DNA from: Linnemannia elongata
Taxonomy: Eukaryota; Mortierellomycota; Mortierellomycetes; Mortierellales; Mortierellaceae
Length of the DNA stretch: 64,000 bases
NCBI GenBank assembly: GCA_036320915.1
Contig: JAXBDG010000012.1
Location: 1,786,501 to 1,850,500 of the forward strand
Direction: 5' to 3'
This document shows, piece after piece, positions 9,765-20,785 of this stretch. A program made the position numbers and the translations under genes. The notes beneath the pieces are model-generated. The model searched no databases. It had not been told where the DNA came from and was given only the letters and a program-made list of their open reading frames with translations. The first letter of the stretch is position 1; each line of letters begins with the position of its first letter.

Positions 9765-12700
9765 GGCTAATGCGCGAGATAGGCAACATGGAGTGGGCGT
9801 TGATAGCCCGTCAGGAATAGTCCAATAGAGGAAATCACAAAAATGTGTCTGGGAATCGAGGTCGAGGATCACCGTGGGCGAAGGAATCTCAAAGGGAAAA
9901 CTCTTCTTTCCTGGCTGCTCTTTAACCAAGTGAATGCTAACCTGTTACCTGATAACATGGAGAAAAGGAAGAACAAGTGATCTGTGCGGGCAGCGCTACT
10001 GGGCGTCTTTGAAGAAACCATTTGCGTTTATTAACCCTTGTGGGTACGTTTGTGGGGGTTTTGAAGATCGCTTCAGATGTATGTGTAGTCAAGTTGAATG
10101 GTTGGGGGAAGGGGGGGGGGGGGGGGGGGGTAAGAATAAAGAAGGATGAACGCAGGTAAAGACGAGGGAGAGAAATAGACAGCAAGAAAAGGAGAGACAA
10201 GGGTTGATGAAACAAAAGCTGGTTCAAGCGTTCGCTATTTATACACTTCTATCTTTGTCATTTTTTAAGGGTTGCTCGGGGCTCACCTGCCCATTTTGAG
10301 TCTGATTGTTTGTACTGTACGTGAAACTTGACTGAAAAGGCAATCCTTGCCTTGAGCTCTTGACGAGACTTTTCCATTCCCCTTTTCTTCATCGCTATGG
10401 CCATCCACATCAGCACCACCCTGCACTTTGACCTACTTTTTCTCGAGATTCCGCAAACACTTTTTTCCACTGCCAATCATCAATTATTCAAGAAGACTTC
10501 CTCTATTCAAGCAGCTTGTTCTTTTTGCTTCGTTGCACCTCGCTGCCATTGACATGGAATTACGTTTTGCATGAATTCGCCATAATCATCATTCCAATCC
10601 CGATTATTATTATTATTATTTTATTTTTTTTTCCATTTCACTTTTTTACCACGGAGATGTTATTAAACGACCTGTTTTCTATCAGACAGAGCCAAAGCAC
10701 CCCTCATAGCACCTGTTTCTGTATTTGTCGTTCCCAGTTCATTAACCTGAAAAGTGGATGATGGGGATGGCAAGGAGAGCTGCACAGAGAAGAAGGCGGA
10801 GGTTTTGACAAGAAATTAAGATTTTCCTGTCACAGTTTCACCTGTAACTATTAACTTACGTTCCTAAGGTGGTCGGGCAACAGAATGTTAAGTTACCTTT
10901 TTCATCGCGCTATGTCTCGCGGCTGTTTTCAATAGTAGCTAGGCCTATTACTGTGATAGCATATATACTGTTTCGTCTGACAAGTCAAAAAAGTAAGAGC
11001 GATCAATTAGTAATATGTTGAGTGGCAGTGAAGGAGAGCAGTGATGAGAAGTGCAGGCAAACATCTTACAATTGTTTAGAGTGTATCCAAACACTCATAA
11101 ATGGTTTGCTATTTGAACTTGTTGGGTCTCTCCTGGTTCCTGACTTGAGCTAGGGCGATGTGATCGATTTTCTCTGATCCCCCTGGTCTCGGTCCATATA
11201 GATCTTGCACTTGGAGCAATACCGGGATCGTCTCTTGTCCGATATCAAGAAATTGTCATAATCGGGTCTCGGACCCTTGGCAAACGTATAAAACTCGTGT
11301 ACACCAACCGCTGTGTAGCCAATAGCCACAGCCTTAAAAAGAAGGGAAAGGAAGGGAAGTGGCAAGAAAAAGGTGGTCTGTTGATAAGGGAATTAAATGG
11401 AAAAAGATCGTGTAAACAAATCGTGATATATAACAAGCCTGTAATAGACCAGTGAGCGTGCCTTGCGAATAAGGACCTCCTCAAGTTTTAGGTGATTAGA
11501 GGAGAGTTCGGTTTGTGTGTCAAACGAACTCAGCCCAACGCAAACACCAGAGCTGGTCCGTCAGCTGTTCTTTTCATACTAAAGCAGATGTCAGTAAGCG
11601 TTGGATTGTTCCCTCACTCGTAGGGAACAAGGCTTGAGATTTAGACCGTTGTGAGACAGATTAGGTTCCCACTAAATACTAGGGCGGACTCCCGCTATCT
11701 GACAGTCACTTCGTGCTTCACGTGATTTACGATTTTATTATCTGAACGTGTGTCTTGGTCTGTGTCTCTCCTTCTTTGCAACGGTATGGGTAAAAAAAAA
11801 GATGTGTATACGGGGTGTGTAGGATTGTGTTTCCCCTTTTTCGCGCACTAGAGTGCCATAATCTGTAACCGGCATGCTTCACTCGCCTGCGGGCTGATCC
11901 AAATACATGTTTTTGTACACGACCATGTGTGTTATTCGAATTGGTGAGTTCACTCCCCCCTCCCTCTCTATGTTTTGAGCAATTGGCACTCCTGCGTCGG
12001 AATATCATCGAATTGACCACCCAACATCTTCATGCCGCTTTGACCCATTTTTCGCCATAAGTTCGAAGCAGACGTGGACGCTCCGTGAGAAGACCGAGGG
12101 GATCTTGATCGACGACTGGCTCAAGTGTAAACTACACAGGTCCATGATAGCCTCAACGATTCTGACCGACCGGTAATGAAAATGATGGATATGAACCTTA
12201 CGCAAGGATTCAATTCCAAAGTCATGATTATCACTGACTTTCTTTGGTTCTCTTCTGGGTACACTTCTCGGTTTGTTTCATTATTATATTTGAATGTACT
12301 GACAGGTATTTGCCATCTAACTTGATTCTCCTTTTGTCGTTTTGTACTTTCTTATGTCATGACCAGTGCTCAAACCTCTTTCATGTAATAAACAAGGATG
12401 AGTTCTAAAATGTACCTGTGGAGTGGTTTTAGCATAAAAGGAAATAAAAATGAACATCAAGGGTGTGTCTTCTACCGTGAACTTTTGACCCTTTTGTTTA
12501 ACCTATGTAATATATGAATCTTGATACATGGACGCGTAAGGTCACGATACTATGAGCAACACTTGGATTCGCAATGGTGAAACGGATCTTCGTCCTCCAT
12601 TTTCGTCTCTGTCGACCCGCGGGTATTAATATTGTGTGACCATATCATTGACCTTTTCTGGAATCTTTTTTTATTGATCCCGTGGTATTAGTGTTATTTC

Positions 12701-13211
12701 GTCTGGCTGAGCAAAGATGGTCGATGGTGATAGGAAGGAAAGAAAGGAAAAAAAAGCGAGGCAGTGGTTTAAAAGACTTATTTTTTTTGTGACTAATAGG
12801 AACAGGGCATGTGTGGGGGGTGTGAGTGATCGCAGTGATGCATGTGGACACCATACGAGTATACCACCTATCATTTGGGCTTCAATCGAGCAAGCTTTTT
12901 CTTTCAGGTCACTATGAATGCAGTATTTGGCATGCTGACTCCTCTGGGGATGATGAGCTGACAAACAAGCGCGTTCTTTCCTATATCTTTTTTATTTTCC
13001 TCGTTCATTCATATACAGCACCGTCTTGACGTGCGATAAAAGCGGAGAAATGAATACCTTTCTCGAATCTGAAACTTTGATATGTTTTTTTCGTCTGCGC
13101 CTGCATGCATCGTATTCAGTGAAATCATTGTCACGAACAGGCGCACAATGTACAAGTCATATACTCTTTATTTTTCTTGTCATGCTTTACAATGCCAAAC
13201 TATAAAGTGAG
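9765..13211. other. Long gene-poor stretch
   Basis: No gene I can defend. It contains a poly-G run (about 10110-10130), inverted copies of TTAACTTA near 10852 and 10888, and two short protein-like minus-strand frames without ATG (about 11150-11340, with a CSKCK motif, and about 12005-12235). These may be gene relics. Confidence 0.4.
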
Positions 13212-14112
13212 CTAGATAAGGGAGGGGGGGGAAGAAAGGAAGAAGGAAGAAAGAAGAATTGAAAGAAAAGGAGAAAGAAAGCAAAGGAATGAAGGAATGT
13301 GCAGGGAATTTAAATCATATTGATGCCGAAATAACATAGCAAACAAACGCCATTGCGCATTAAAAGCACGTTTTCGTGTGCATCCCGGAAACTGGTTGCG
13401 ACTCTTCATTGGGTTTTTTTCGAGCTTGGAGTGACCGACAGATTCGTCGTTGCTCGAGTAGTCCGAATCGCCTGGGGCGGTCGTTGAATCGATCTCGAAT
13501 CGGAGTGTGGTCTCCTCGCAACCACGCACGGGTCCAGCTGGATTAAGGGAGACGCTGACTATATGAATATATGCAAGAAGAAACGAGTTAAAAAGAACAT
13601 TAGACCCTTTCGTGTATTTGTCCGCAGAGACCGAAACTGAGAAAGCACTTCTAGTGAATATACAAAAACAAAACAGTGTTATTTGCACTTACTGGTCTAG
13701 GACTTGTGCGGGTTCGAGCCCATCTCCTGGACCTCAAGCGTGGCCCAGTTTTTGAACTTGAATGAAGAACAGGGGAACGGGGGAAGGTGCCCATGGGCCG
13801 AGCTCGAACGTCAAATTAGTCGTTGTCCTACAAAGAGAAGGAAGAGAAAAATCAACATCAGTTAAAACAACGGACATTGACATCCGAAAAGGAAGGAGCG
13901 CCGCTAAATGCAATGCCACTCGCTGCGTTCAGTTTGTATTTACGGTGTTGTGTCTTACGCGAGGCTTGGTACTGATGTGAAACGTTGGTCTTGATATATG
14001 CGGTCAACTTGGTATAAGCGTTGGTAGGGACAGTGGCAGAGTAATGGGCGTAGGAGGACGTGAAAGGGCTGACGCCTGAATTTCCCGACGAAGCAGGGGC
14101 TTTAGGGTCCAT
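13212..14112 (-). pseudogene. Probable decayed paralogue of the gene at 14004-14950
   Basis: Starts ATG at 14112, reads about 55 codons to a GTAAG donor, then continues after TTTGTAG (exon near 13690-13827) and after TTCATATAG (exon from 13558). The second exon encodes FKFKNWATLEVQEMG and the third VSLNPAGPVRG..TTLRFEID, parallel to FTNRTTLEIRDGHGKALT and FTIPGGPTSGKNDLRIEL in the adjacent gene. The exon order and the intron phase after the second exon agree too. A TAG in the second exon and a frame change before it break the reading frame. Product unknown. Confidence 0.35.
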
Positions 14113-14950
14113 GGCAGCGGATTAAGAGTAGGTGAATGGTCTGTGGTGTGAGAATAGAAAGAGGTGGAGCAGACGCTTGGTGTGTGTTGTTGTTGTTGTG
14201 TTTTCCGTGGAAGATGTCGGTCGGGTGATTCGGATGAGCTAGAAGTATCGGGCGAGTCCTGTTCCTCTTTGGCTATTTGTCCCTGTTCTTGAGCAACGGT
14301 ATGTGGGGATAGAGCGGCTGTTTTTTCGACGGTCAACTCGATTCTGAGGTCGTTTTTACCACTCGTGGGACCGCCGGGAATAGTGAAGGTCATGACTATC
14401 AGTATGTGCAAAAGTACAATACGTCGGACGTAAGTGTTTGCATTTTTGCATCTGTTCGACAGTATCAAACAAAGAATGGTATTGAGGACAAGACAACCAA
14501 CAAAGGCTACTGTGGGCCTCGGTACTCACCCGTCAGCGCCTTGCCATGACCGTCCCTGATTTCGAGAGTGGTTCTGTTGGTGAACTCGAGTTCAGTTGAC
14601 GGGAAACGCTCTCCTTTCGGACCCGAAGGCGGCACCTGCCAGTCCCCTACCAAAAAAAAAGAGCGGGGGAAAGTGGTTATTTGCAGCTAAAAAAGCATCA
14701 TAGAGTGGTAGAAAAATAGAAGACGCTGTTCCTGACCCATACCCATTCTTCGTTATCTTGTTTGATTTGTTTGCTAGACGGTGTAACTTACCAAAGTGAT
14801 GGACTCATCATGGATTTTGTCTTCCTCGACTCTGCTGACGATGTTGAAAGGGCTTTCGGCCGCGAACATGAAAATCCAGCAGTGGTGCTCGGTGGAGGCA
14901 AAAGAAGCTGCGCTCGGAGTTCCTGAGAAGGCGGCGGACGAGGACTCCAT
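14004..14950 (-). CDS. Unidentified multi-exon gene, possibly degenerate
   Basis: ATG at 14950; exon 1 (14792-14950) reads MESSSAAFSG and then a hydrophobic HHCWIFMFAAESPFNI segment, ending at GTAAGT. Exon 2 (14530-14646) encodes DWQVPPSGPKGERFP and LEFTNRTTLEIRDG and ends at GTGAGT. Exon 3, after CTGATAG, encodes MTFTIPGGPTSGKNDLRIEL followed by a Ser/Gln-rich tail to a TGA at 14004. The best frames of exons 1 and 2 differ by one base across the junction, so either my donor is wrong or there is a frameshift. The last about 100 bp overlap the start of the neighbouring paralogous copy on the same strand. I do not recognise the family. Confidence 0.4.
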
Positions 14951-15273
14951 ATTTGCTACGGTGTAAAAGTTGACGCGGTGAGGGTGAGACTGAGAGTTGG
15001 TTGTTGCTGTTTGAGTATCTGGTGGCAGTGGCAGTGGCAGAGGCGGTGAACAATGTTGTTATGTCTCCTGAAAGTGCAGAAGGAGGGTGAGAGGATAAGG
15101 AAAGAAAGAAAGAAAAAGAAAGAGAGGAGACTGGAGCCGGTTCCCCTTTTTTTTTTTTTTTTTTTTTTTTTTCCTTTTTCCAGAGCGCGAGTACGCGAGA
15201 AAATGATCAAACACGAAAAGCATTCGTCACTGATCAAATATCAATTGTTGCGGGCATACATAATTTGATTGCA

Positions 15274-15690
15274 ATGGTACTTCCACATTCTTCCTTGTTT
15301 CCACCACCCCTAAGCGCGTATCAACCTCTCAGCCTCAGCCAGAAGAGCTACAAAAGACTTGGGGAGGGTTTACCTTCCTTTCCGCTGAAGCTACACTGGG
15401 GAATCGTTGAATAACGTAGCGTCCTTGCTTTGTTCGTACAGATTCCTGCATGCTGATAAGGGCGGAAAGGAGGTTTTGGGTTTATGTAAACGCGGGAACG
15501 CGAAGGTGAAGGGGGAAAAGATCGTCATTGTTGATGTACACGTGCCGGGGGAGGTATAAATGTCGTTTTTCTCGCCAAAAACTTCTGTTTTTTTTTCTTT
15601 TTCTTTTCTTCACTCCTCTTTGGCCCCTCCTCTAGGCACCAGCTCTACCGTTTGGACCCCGCTCCCTGGCTATGGGACACCTGGTAAGAT
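15274..15690 (+). other. Possible exons of an unrecognised gene
   Basis: Three protein-like frames lie in a row. About 15270-15412 reads STTPKRVSTSQPQPEELQK and stops. 15442-15553, after GTACAG, reads HADKGGKEVLGLCKRGNAK and IVIVDVHVPGE up to GAGGTATAA. 15633-15682, after CTCTAG, reads GTSSTVWTPLPGYGTP up to GTAAGA. The splice-like edges fit but no start or continuous model was found. Part of the last exon recurs, frameshifted, at 16320-16370. Confidence 0.25.
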
Positions 15691-16640
15691 AACCAACTCC
15701 TTTCTCTCTACCCCTTCCCTCTCGAGTAAGCAGAGTAACGGCTGAGGTGTGCGTGTGTGTGCGTACGCTTGTCGTTGCATCTCCTTTGCCACCTTGCCTT
15801 TCCAGTCCATTGTTCCTTTCCTTGTTGTTCGTGTTGGAGGGCGCGTTTGCGCTTGCGTTTTTTTTTTTTTTTTTTGAGTAACTGCTTCGATCCTCCTTCA
15901 CCTATCTTAGGATTCTTTCTCGTGCTTGTGAGGTTGTGTGTTTGCTTTTGTTTTTCGTTCTTTGTTTATTCCATCCTTGTGTTTCTGTGTGTATGTGTCT
16001 TGAGTCCGCGTTGCTTTGTTCGTTCCTTTACACAACTATACGGATCCCACGCTCTTCCGCCTCCTTGTTTTTGAGTGATGCCCCCACATTGTTACGTTAT
16101 TCTCACACTGATCAAAATTGTTCAAAAAACCTACCGACAAATTGAGTCGCGTGTACTCTGTACTGATTATCAGTGATTTTTGATTATTGTCATCCATATT
16201 GTTATAGTGATGTGATGTGTGAGGGTGCTGCGAGGGACTGACCCCCTCCTCACCCTGAGACTTGGATCTACCGAGATGAAAGGGTGTGAGTCGAGTCGAG
16301 ATCCTCCTCCTCACACCCGACTCTACCGCTTTGGACCATGTCCCCTGGCTATGGGACGTCTGGTACGATAACACTTCCTTTCCGTTCCCTCCCTCTCCCT
16401 TCCTCTCCTCTCCGTCCCCCTTCAAGCAACACGAAAAGAAAATAGGGTGCACGTGTGTATCCATGTTCCATTCTTCCTCCTCTTTTTTTTCTGTCTTCAC
16501 CCCCCTTTCTTTGTTTTTTTCCTGTGGGAAGCGCGCGTCTGCGTTGTTGTTGCTTCGTTCCTCTCCATTTCCTTCTCTCGTCCCTCCCTCACACTCTGCT
16601 TTCTTACGCTCTCTCGCCTCCTTCGCGTTGAACTGATCGC
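15630..16640 (+). repeat. Diverged tandem duplication of about 0.45 kb
   Basis: 15630-16080 and about 16300-16640 share CTCTACCG..TTTGGACC..CCCTGGCTATGGGAC followed by similar T-rich tails with GCGCGT and TTGCGT. The remainder is low complexity; no gene in the second unit. Confidence 0.45.
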
Positions 16641-16984
16641 CATTAGTTACATCATTTTACGCCGATCAGCGATCAGTAATCAATATTTAGGAATACCCGC
16701 ACACAATTTTGGTGGCGCAAACATTAGCTAATCACAACATTTCCTTGTCTTATATCACCTTAGTGGCAAGGAGGTGCCAAGACGGGGTCAAGAGGAGTCA
16801 AGACTCCCCTCCCCCTCATACCAAAGTGTCCGCAAGCCCGGCTTGACATGGTCATAGGCCGATGATCATGTCAAGGGAGTGGGTGCGCCGGCATGGCGGT
16901 CGCCTTGGGGGGCGTCTGGCCCTCCCAGTTCTGGTATACGCTGTTGGAGGAAGACGTTACGGGGGTGCTAATCTGATTTTTTTT

Positions 16985-17075
16985 AGGATGGGATCGCGGG
17001 CTAATATGGGATTCTGAGAGCTACTATGGGAATCTGAGGGCTATTATGGCATCGCAGGCTAGTGTTGGATCAAGG
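16985..17075. repeat. Short tandem repeat of about 27 bp
   Basis: Three to four degenerate units built around GGGCTAATATGGGATTCTGA, just upstream of the 115-bp array. Confidence 0.5.
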
Positions 17076-17139
17076 GATTAATTTGTGTTGTATGGGGACG
17101 CGGGCTCAATTGATTTATGATAACAGTCAAACTAATGTT

Positions 17140-18085
17140 GAGGTTTGAGGCAATCTCCACGATCGGCCTTTCTTTGTTGGAGTGGCATTGACACAACTGA
17201 AGGCACAAACGCTGCGGATGATGATACTTGCACTAAGTCTAATGACACTTGGAACAAGTCTGACGCACCTTCCACCATCGGCTTTTCTTTGTTGGAGTGC
17301 CAATGGCACAACTGAGGGCACAAACGCTGCGGATGATGACACTTACACCAAGTCTAATGACACTTGGAACAAGTCTGACGCACCTTCCATTATCGGCTTT
17401 TCTTTGCTGGAGTGGCATTGGCACAACTGAGGGTACAAAACGTTGCGGATGATGAAGTTTGGTTCAAAGTCTGATGGCGCCTGCATTTAGTCTGATGACA
17501 CTCGGACCAAGTTTGACGCACCTTCCATTATCGGCTTTTCTTTGCTGGAGTGGCATTGGCACAACTGAGGGTACAAAACGTTGCGGATGATGACACTTGC
17601 TCCAAGTCTAATGACACTTGCTGCAAGTGTCCACTATCGACTTTTCTTTATTATAGTTGCATTGGGACAATTGAGGGTTTGCTTTTTTGAGCTCTTTTTT
17701 TTTAAAAAAAAAATCAAACTACCAACCATTGGGGTACCCAGCTCGCGACCTTCTCGCGGTGTGCCCTGGAATGCAGATGCTTGAGATGTGAGCCCACAGA
17801 CAGACAACGAGCCAACTAATAATCCACCTCCCCCTCTTATAATTTTTTCCCAACGTTTCTTCATATCATTTTTTTTCTTGTTCTTTGATGATTGAAAAGG
17901 TTGAATGAGAATAAAGAGTGGATATGGCGTGAATGAGACTGAACCGGCATCTGGATATGACTTGTACTCTTGCTCTGATCCTTCTTTGCAAGATACATCT
18001 AATCGGTGAGGTGAATATTTGAATCGAATGCATCCTAGTTACGAAGGCGGATAGGATGTTCTTGATTATGGCGGCTAAGTAAATA
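17140..18085 (-). repeat. About 0.95-kb dispersed repeat with 115-bp tandem array, copy 1
   Basis: Matches 39300-40155 in the same orientation. The left half (about 17165-17660) is a tandem array: TCTTTGYTGGAGTGSCA recurs at 17171, 17286, 17401, 17539 and, degenerate, at 17645, a basic period of 115 bp. The right half is unique-looking and ends in TTATGGCGGCTA. Read on the minus strand, about 17830-17720 contains CGCGAGAAGGTCGCGAGCT, which resembles the variable-loop and T-arm region of a tRNA, so a tRNA-derived SINE head is possible. Confidence 0.65.
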
Positions 18086-18235
18086 TATATTCTCATAGAG
18101 ATCAATAATAACCGGAACCTTCTTTGTCCCCATCCTTTTCCCAGTTGTTCAAATCCCACTCCCTGCTTTCTCTTCTCTCATATTATCCTTCTTCTGCCAC
18201 ACTTCGATCATACCCATATCTAACATATCGCCAAC

Positions 18236-18850
18236 ATGCCTCCCTCTCGCACTCACCGTGTCCCTCTTAGATCCGCCTCTACCGCCGCCGCCAATGTCGA
18301 TATCTCTACTCTTGCGAACTTTGCCGGATACAAACAAACCAAGGCGAATAACTCAAATAGTCGCCGCTTACCAAGACAGTCACGTTCTCTCCTCCCTCTA
18401 CCAGGCATATTACCGCCAACAAATCCAATGCCATATCTGTCACCACTGCCATTCCTTTCTCCTCTGCCTCTCTTTCCTGATGACCAAGCTAATAGTAATG
18501 GTACAAGTAAGCCTAGAGCCTGCGCACAGGCGGATGCAGTTGATAGTACCGGTGGAGCCAAGGTGGTGAAGGTGGAGGCAAATCATAATAACTTAAGTTA
18601 CTATCAAATTGCGGCCCACCCCTGCCATTCCTGTTTCTCCTGCCTCGCTTTCCACCAAACGCGCTATTACCAACATCACCAAACCCAATGCCACCTCTCC
18701 TTCTTCATCCTCCTTTTCTCTTCCCCTTATCAGGTGCTCCAAGTGTCGGGGAAACAATCGCAAATGGCCAACAAGTCGTCTCCGTTGCTACTGTGCAGGA
18801 AAACAACAGCACAACCAATAACCACTTATCAATTAATCAACCGTGGATTG
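18236..18850 (+). pseudogene. Frameshifted relic of an unrecognised protein gene
   Basis: ATG at 18236 opens MPPSRTHRVPLRSASTAAAN..STLANFAGYKQTK. The protein-like signal then jumps frame to RRITQIVAAYQDS..LSSLYQAYYRQQ (about 18330-18420). Near 18600-18820 one frame ends in a cysteine-rich motif (CSKCRGNNRKWPTSRLRCYC, C-x2-C-x13-C-x-C). At least two frame changes separate the parts and no intron boundaries repair them. Family unknown. Confidence 0.35.
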
Positions 18851-19289
18851 GCTCGAGCGTATCTTCAGTCTTTGCGCTTCAAGAATATTCGCTTGCTTTT
18901 CTTTGGTATATTGCATTGTGTTCTCTACCACTGTACTGCACTGTAATGCAACTGTCCTGCATTGGACGTGGTGTCAAAGTAAAGCACAGGAGTTACAAAC
19001 ATTCCTCATTACGGTAGCATAGATGTAGAACTCGAATATGCGTCCATCTCTCTCTTCTTCCGCCCATCAGTAGCTGTTAGCATTAAAGTTGACAGAATTG
19101 CAGTGCAAAAAAAAAAAAAAAAAAAAAAAAAGTAAAACGACATGCTAGAGCGGTGTAGTGCACCACCCGTGTAAAAAAATGTCGTGCTATCAAACAAGTG
19201 CCCCTGGGCGCGTTTTTGGACGAAGTCTACAATGCTGCAGAGCAGACACGGCGGCGCGATTATAGGAACTTATGGCCGCCATATGCCTC

Positions 19290-20098
19290 TGATCTGCGAA
19301 ATTGATGCAATCCAAAACCTCCAACTCGATACGTCAATGGTCTACTCAGAATGCCACCTTCATTTCCACTCTGTCCCAAACAAACCGTCACCTCTTCCTC
19401 TTCTTTCTGCTTTTCTCCTCCTCTCATTAAATACTTTAAGTGACGCGGGAAAGGTCATCTCTGTCCATACTATAAAGGAAAACAAACGGAAATATCAAAC
19501 CGCCAACGGCTAGGCAGGCCACAATTGCACGGATCAACGGTTCATTGCAGCAGAACCAATCCGTTCCCTAACTACTACTACGCCGTGAATGATGGCGCCA
19601 ACGCTCACAACATGGAAGCAGAGGAGATAGAACGGAAACGGGTAAAATGGTATAGAAGGGGTAAAGAAGAAAGTGAGGAAGAAAGAGGGATCTAAAGAGG
19701 AACGGAAGAGGAGCTGAAGAGAAGGCAAAGAAATAACAAAGTGAGGGAAAGAGAGAAGAGGGATAAGAGCCAAGGTAAGAAAGAAAAGCCAAAAAAATAT
19801 CACTCTTATTCATATACGCCTAGAGAACGTAGGCATGCAGCATAGGCATAGTTAGGCCAAAGCAAAGATCAGGGCACACAGTGTATGCATGGTGCCTGAA
19901 AAGCGGATCGAAATCAGAGAAAATATAGGAATATTTGTTTATAGCCACCCCAATACAAGTTGTACCAGCCACGAAGACTGTGGCAACGCAGAGTCCTTCA
20001 GCTATCCAATTACTGTGTCGGGCGAATGGACACCTCCAATGCTTCCCCTTTTTATTTTTTTCACCTCCCTCCGCGAGAGAAGCCGCGAGCACTAGCTA
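19290..20098 (+). repeat. Dispersed repeat R3, copy 1
   Basis: About 0.8 kb matching 59150-60090 in the same orientation (for example TATAAAGGAAAACAAACGG and GCACGGATCAACG) and, in its distal half, 33150-33600 inverted. No intact gene inside. It ends about 55 bp from the stop codon of the azoreductase gene. Confidence 0.75.
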
Positions 20099-20152
20099 GT
20101 CCTCCTTTATATTATCAAGCCTGAAATGGATTTGGGCCGAAGCTCGGCAGGG

Positions 20153-20785
20153 TTAGAACGTGCGTGCGATCGCGCGAGCTTCTTCAATTGCGCTACTTCG
20201 ATCGGCCTTTCCGTCGGGGCCGAGCAGGGTGCGCTCGACCACAATGCCGACGACGTCTTTCACGCCCACGAACTTGAGCCAGGTTTCCATATAGGGGCGC
20301 TGGAGGTCGAACTCGCTGGCCGGCGTAAACGAACCAGGCGACGTGTAGTTGAGTCCACGCGCGTAGACGACTGCAGCCTTTTTCCCATGCAACATGCCGG
20401 CAAAACCTGAACTATCGAACGTGAACAGCACATCCTTCTGCGAGATCACGTCGATCAGATGCTTAAGCTTGTACGGAATGCTGAAATTCCATAGCGGCAC
20501 GCCGAACAGGAACTTGTCCGCCTCGTGGAATGGCGCTGCGAGTTCTTCGATACCCTGCCATGCCGCCGCCTGCGCCGGCGTCAAAGCCGCTCCGTTCAGT
20601 CCGGCATACTTCGCGGTCAGGGCGTCTCTGTCGAATTCGGGCATCGCCAGGTCCCATATGTCGAGCTTCTGTATCACATGATCGGGATGCTCCAGCCGGT
20701 ACGCATCGAGAAATGCATTGCACACTTCGATGGACGCCGAATACCCCTTGTTGGGTGAGCTTTCGATATAGAGCACGCGTGTCAT
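20153..20785 (-). CDS. azoR: FMN-dependent NADH-azoreductase (AzoR family), probably of bacterial origin
   Basis: 210 residues, no introns, ATG at 20785 in CC-ATG-A. It belongs to the flavodoxin-fold quinone/azo reductases, which reduce quinones and azo dyes with NAD(P)H through bound FMN. Visible features: MTRVLYIESSPNKGYSAS (phosphate-binding loop of FMN, residues 1-18), LTPAQ.AAW linker, VPLWNFSIPYKLKHLIDVI (about 100-118, the conserved P.YNF.IP..LK.. flavin motif), GKKAAVVYARG and the terminal helix EEARAIARTF. Length equals bacterial AzoR. Codon use is GC-rich with about a dozen GCG alanine codons, unlike the neighbouring genes. Together with the missing introns this suggests transfer from a proteobacterium. 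The in-frame codons upstream of 20785 are CT-rich leader, not protein. Confidence 0.9.
   Translation of the reverse strand: MTRVLYIESSPNKGYSASIEVCNAFLDAYRLEHPDHVIQKLDIWDLAMPEFDRDALTAKYAGLNGAALTPAQAAAWQGIEELAAPFHEADKFLFGVPLWNFSIPYKLKHLIDVISQKDVLFTFDSSGFAGMLHGKKAAVVYARGLNYTSPGSFTPASEFDLQRPYMETWLKFVGVKDVVGIVVERTLLGPDGKADRSSAIEEARAIARTF

Noticed and set aside
11150..11484. Two short minus-strand frames, one with YCSKCK
   Set aside because: Neither begins with ATG, the splice needed to join them is weak, and the cysteine motif is too short to name a domain.
12005..12235. Minus-strand frame with protein-like SLRKVHIHHFHYRSVRIVEA
   Set aside because: No start, no family and an equally open overlapping frame; mentioned only as a possible relic.
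13690..13740. tRNA-like GGGTTCGAGCCC
   Set aside because: Flanking bases do not form a T-stem, and no A-box or acceptor stem is present; it lies in an exon-like region.
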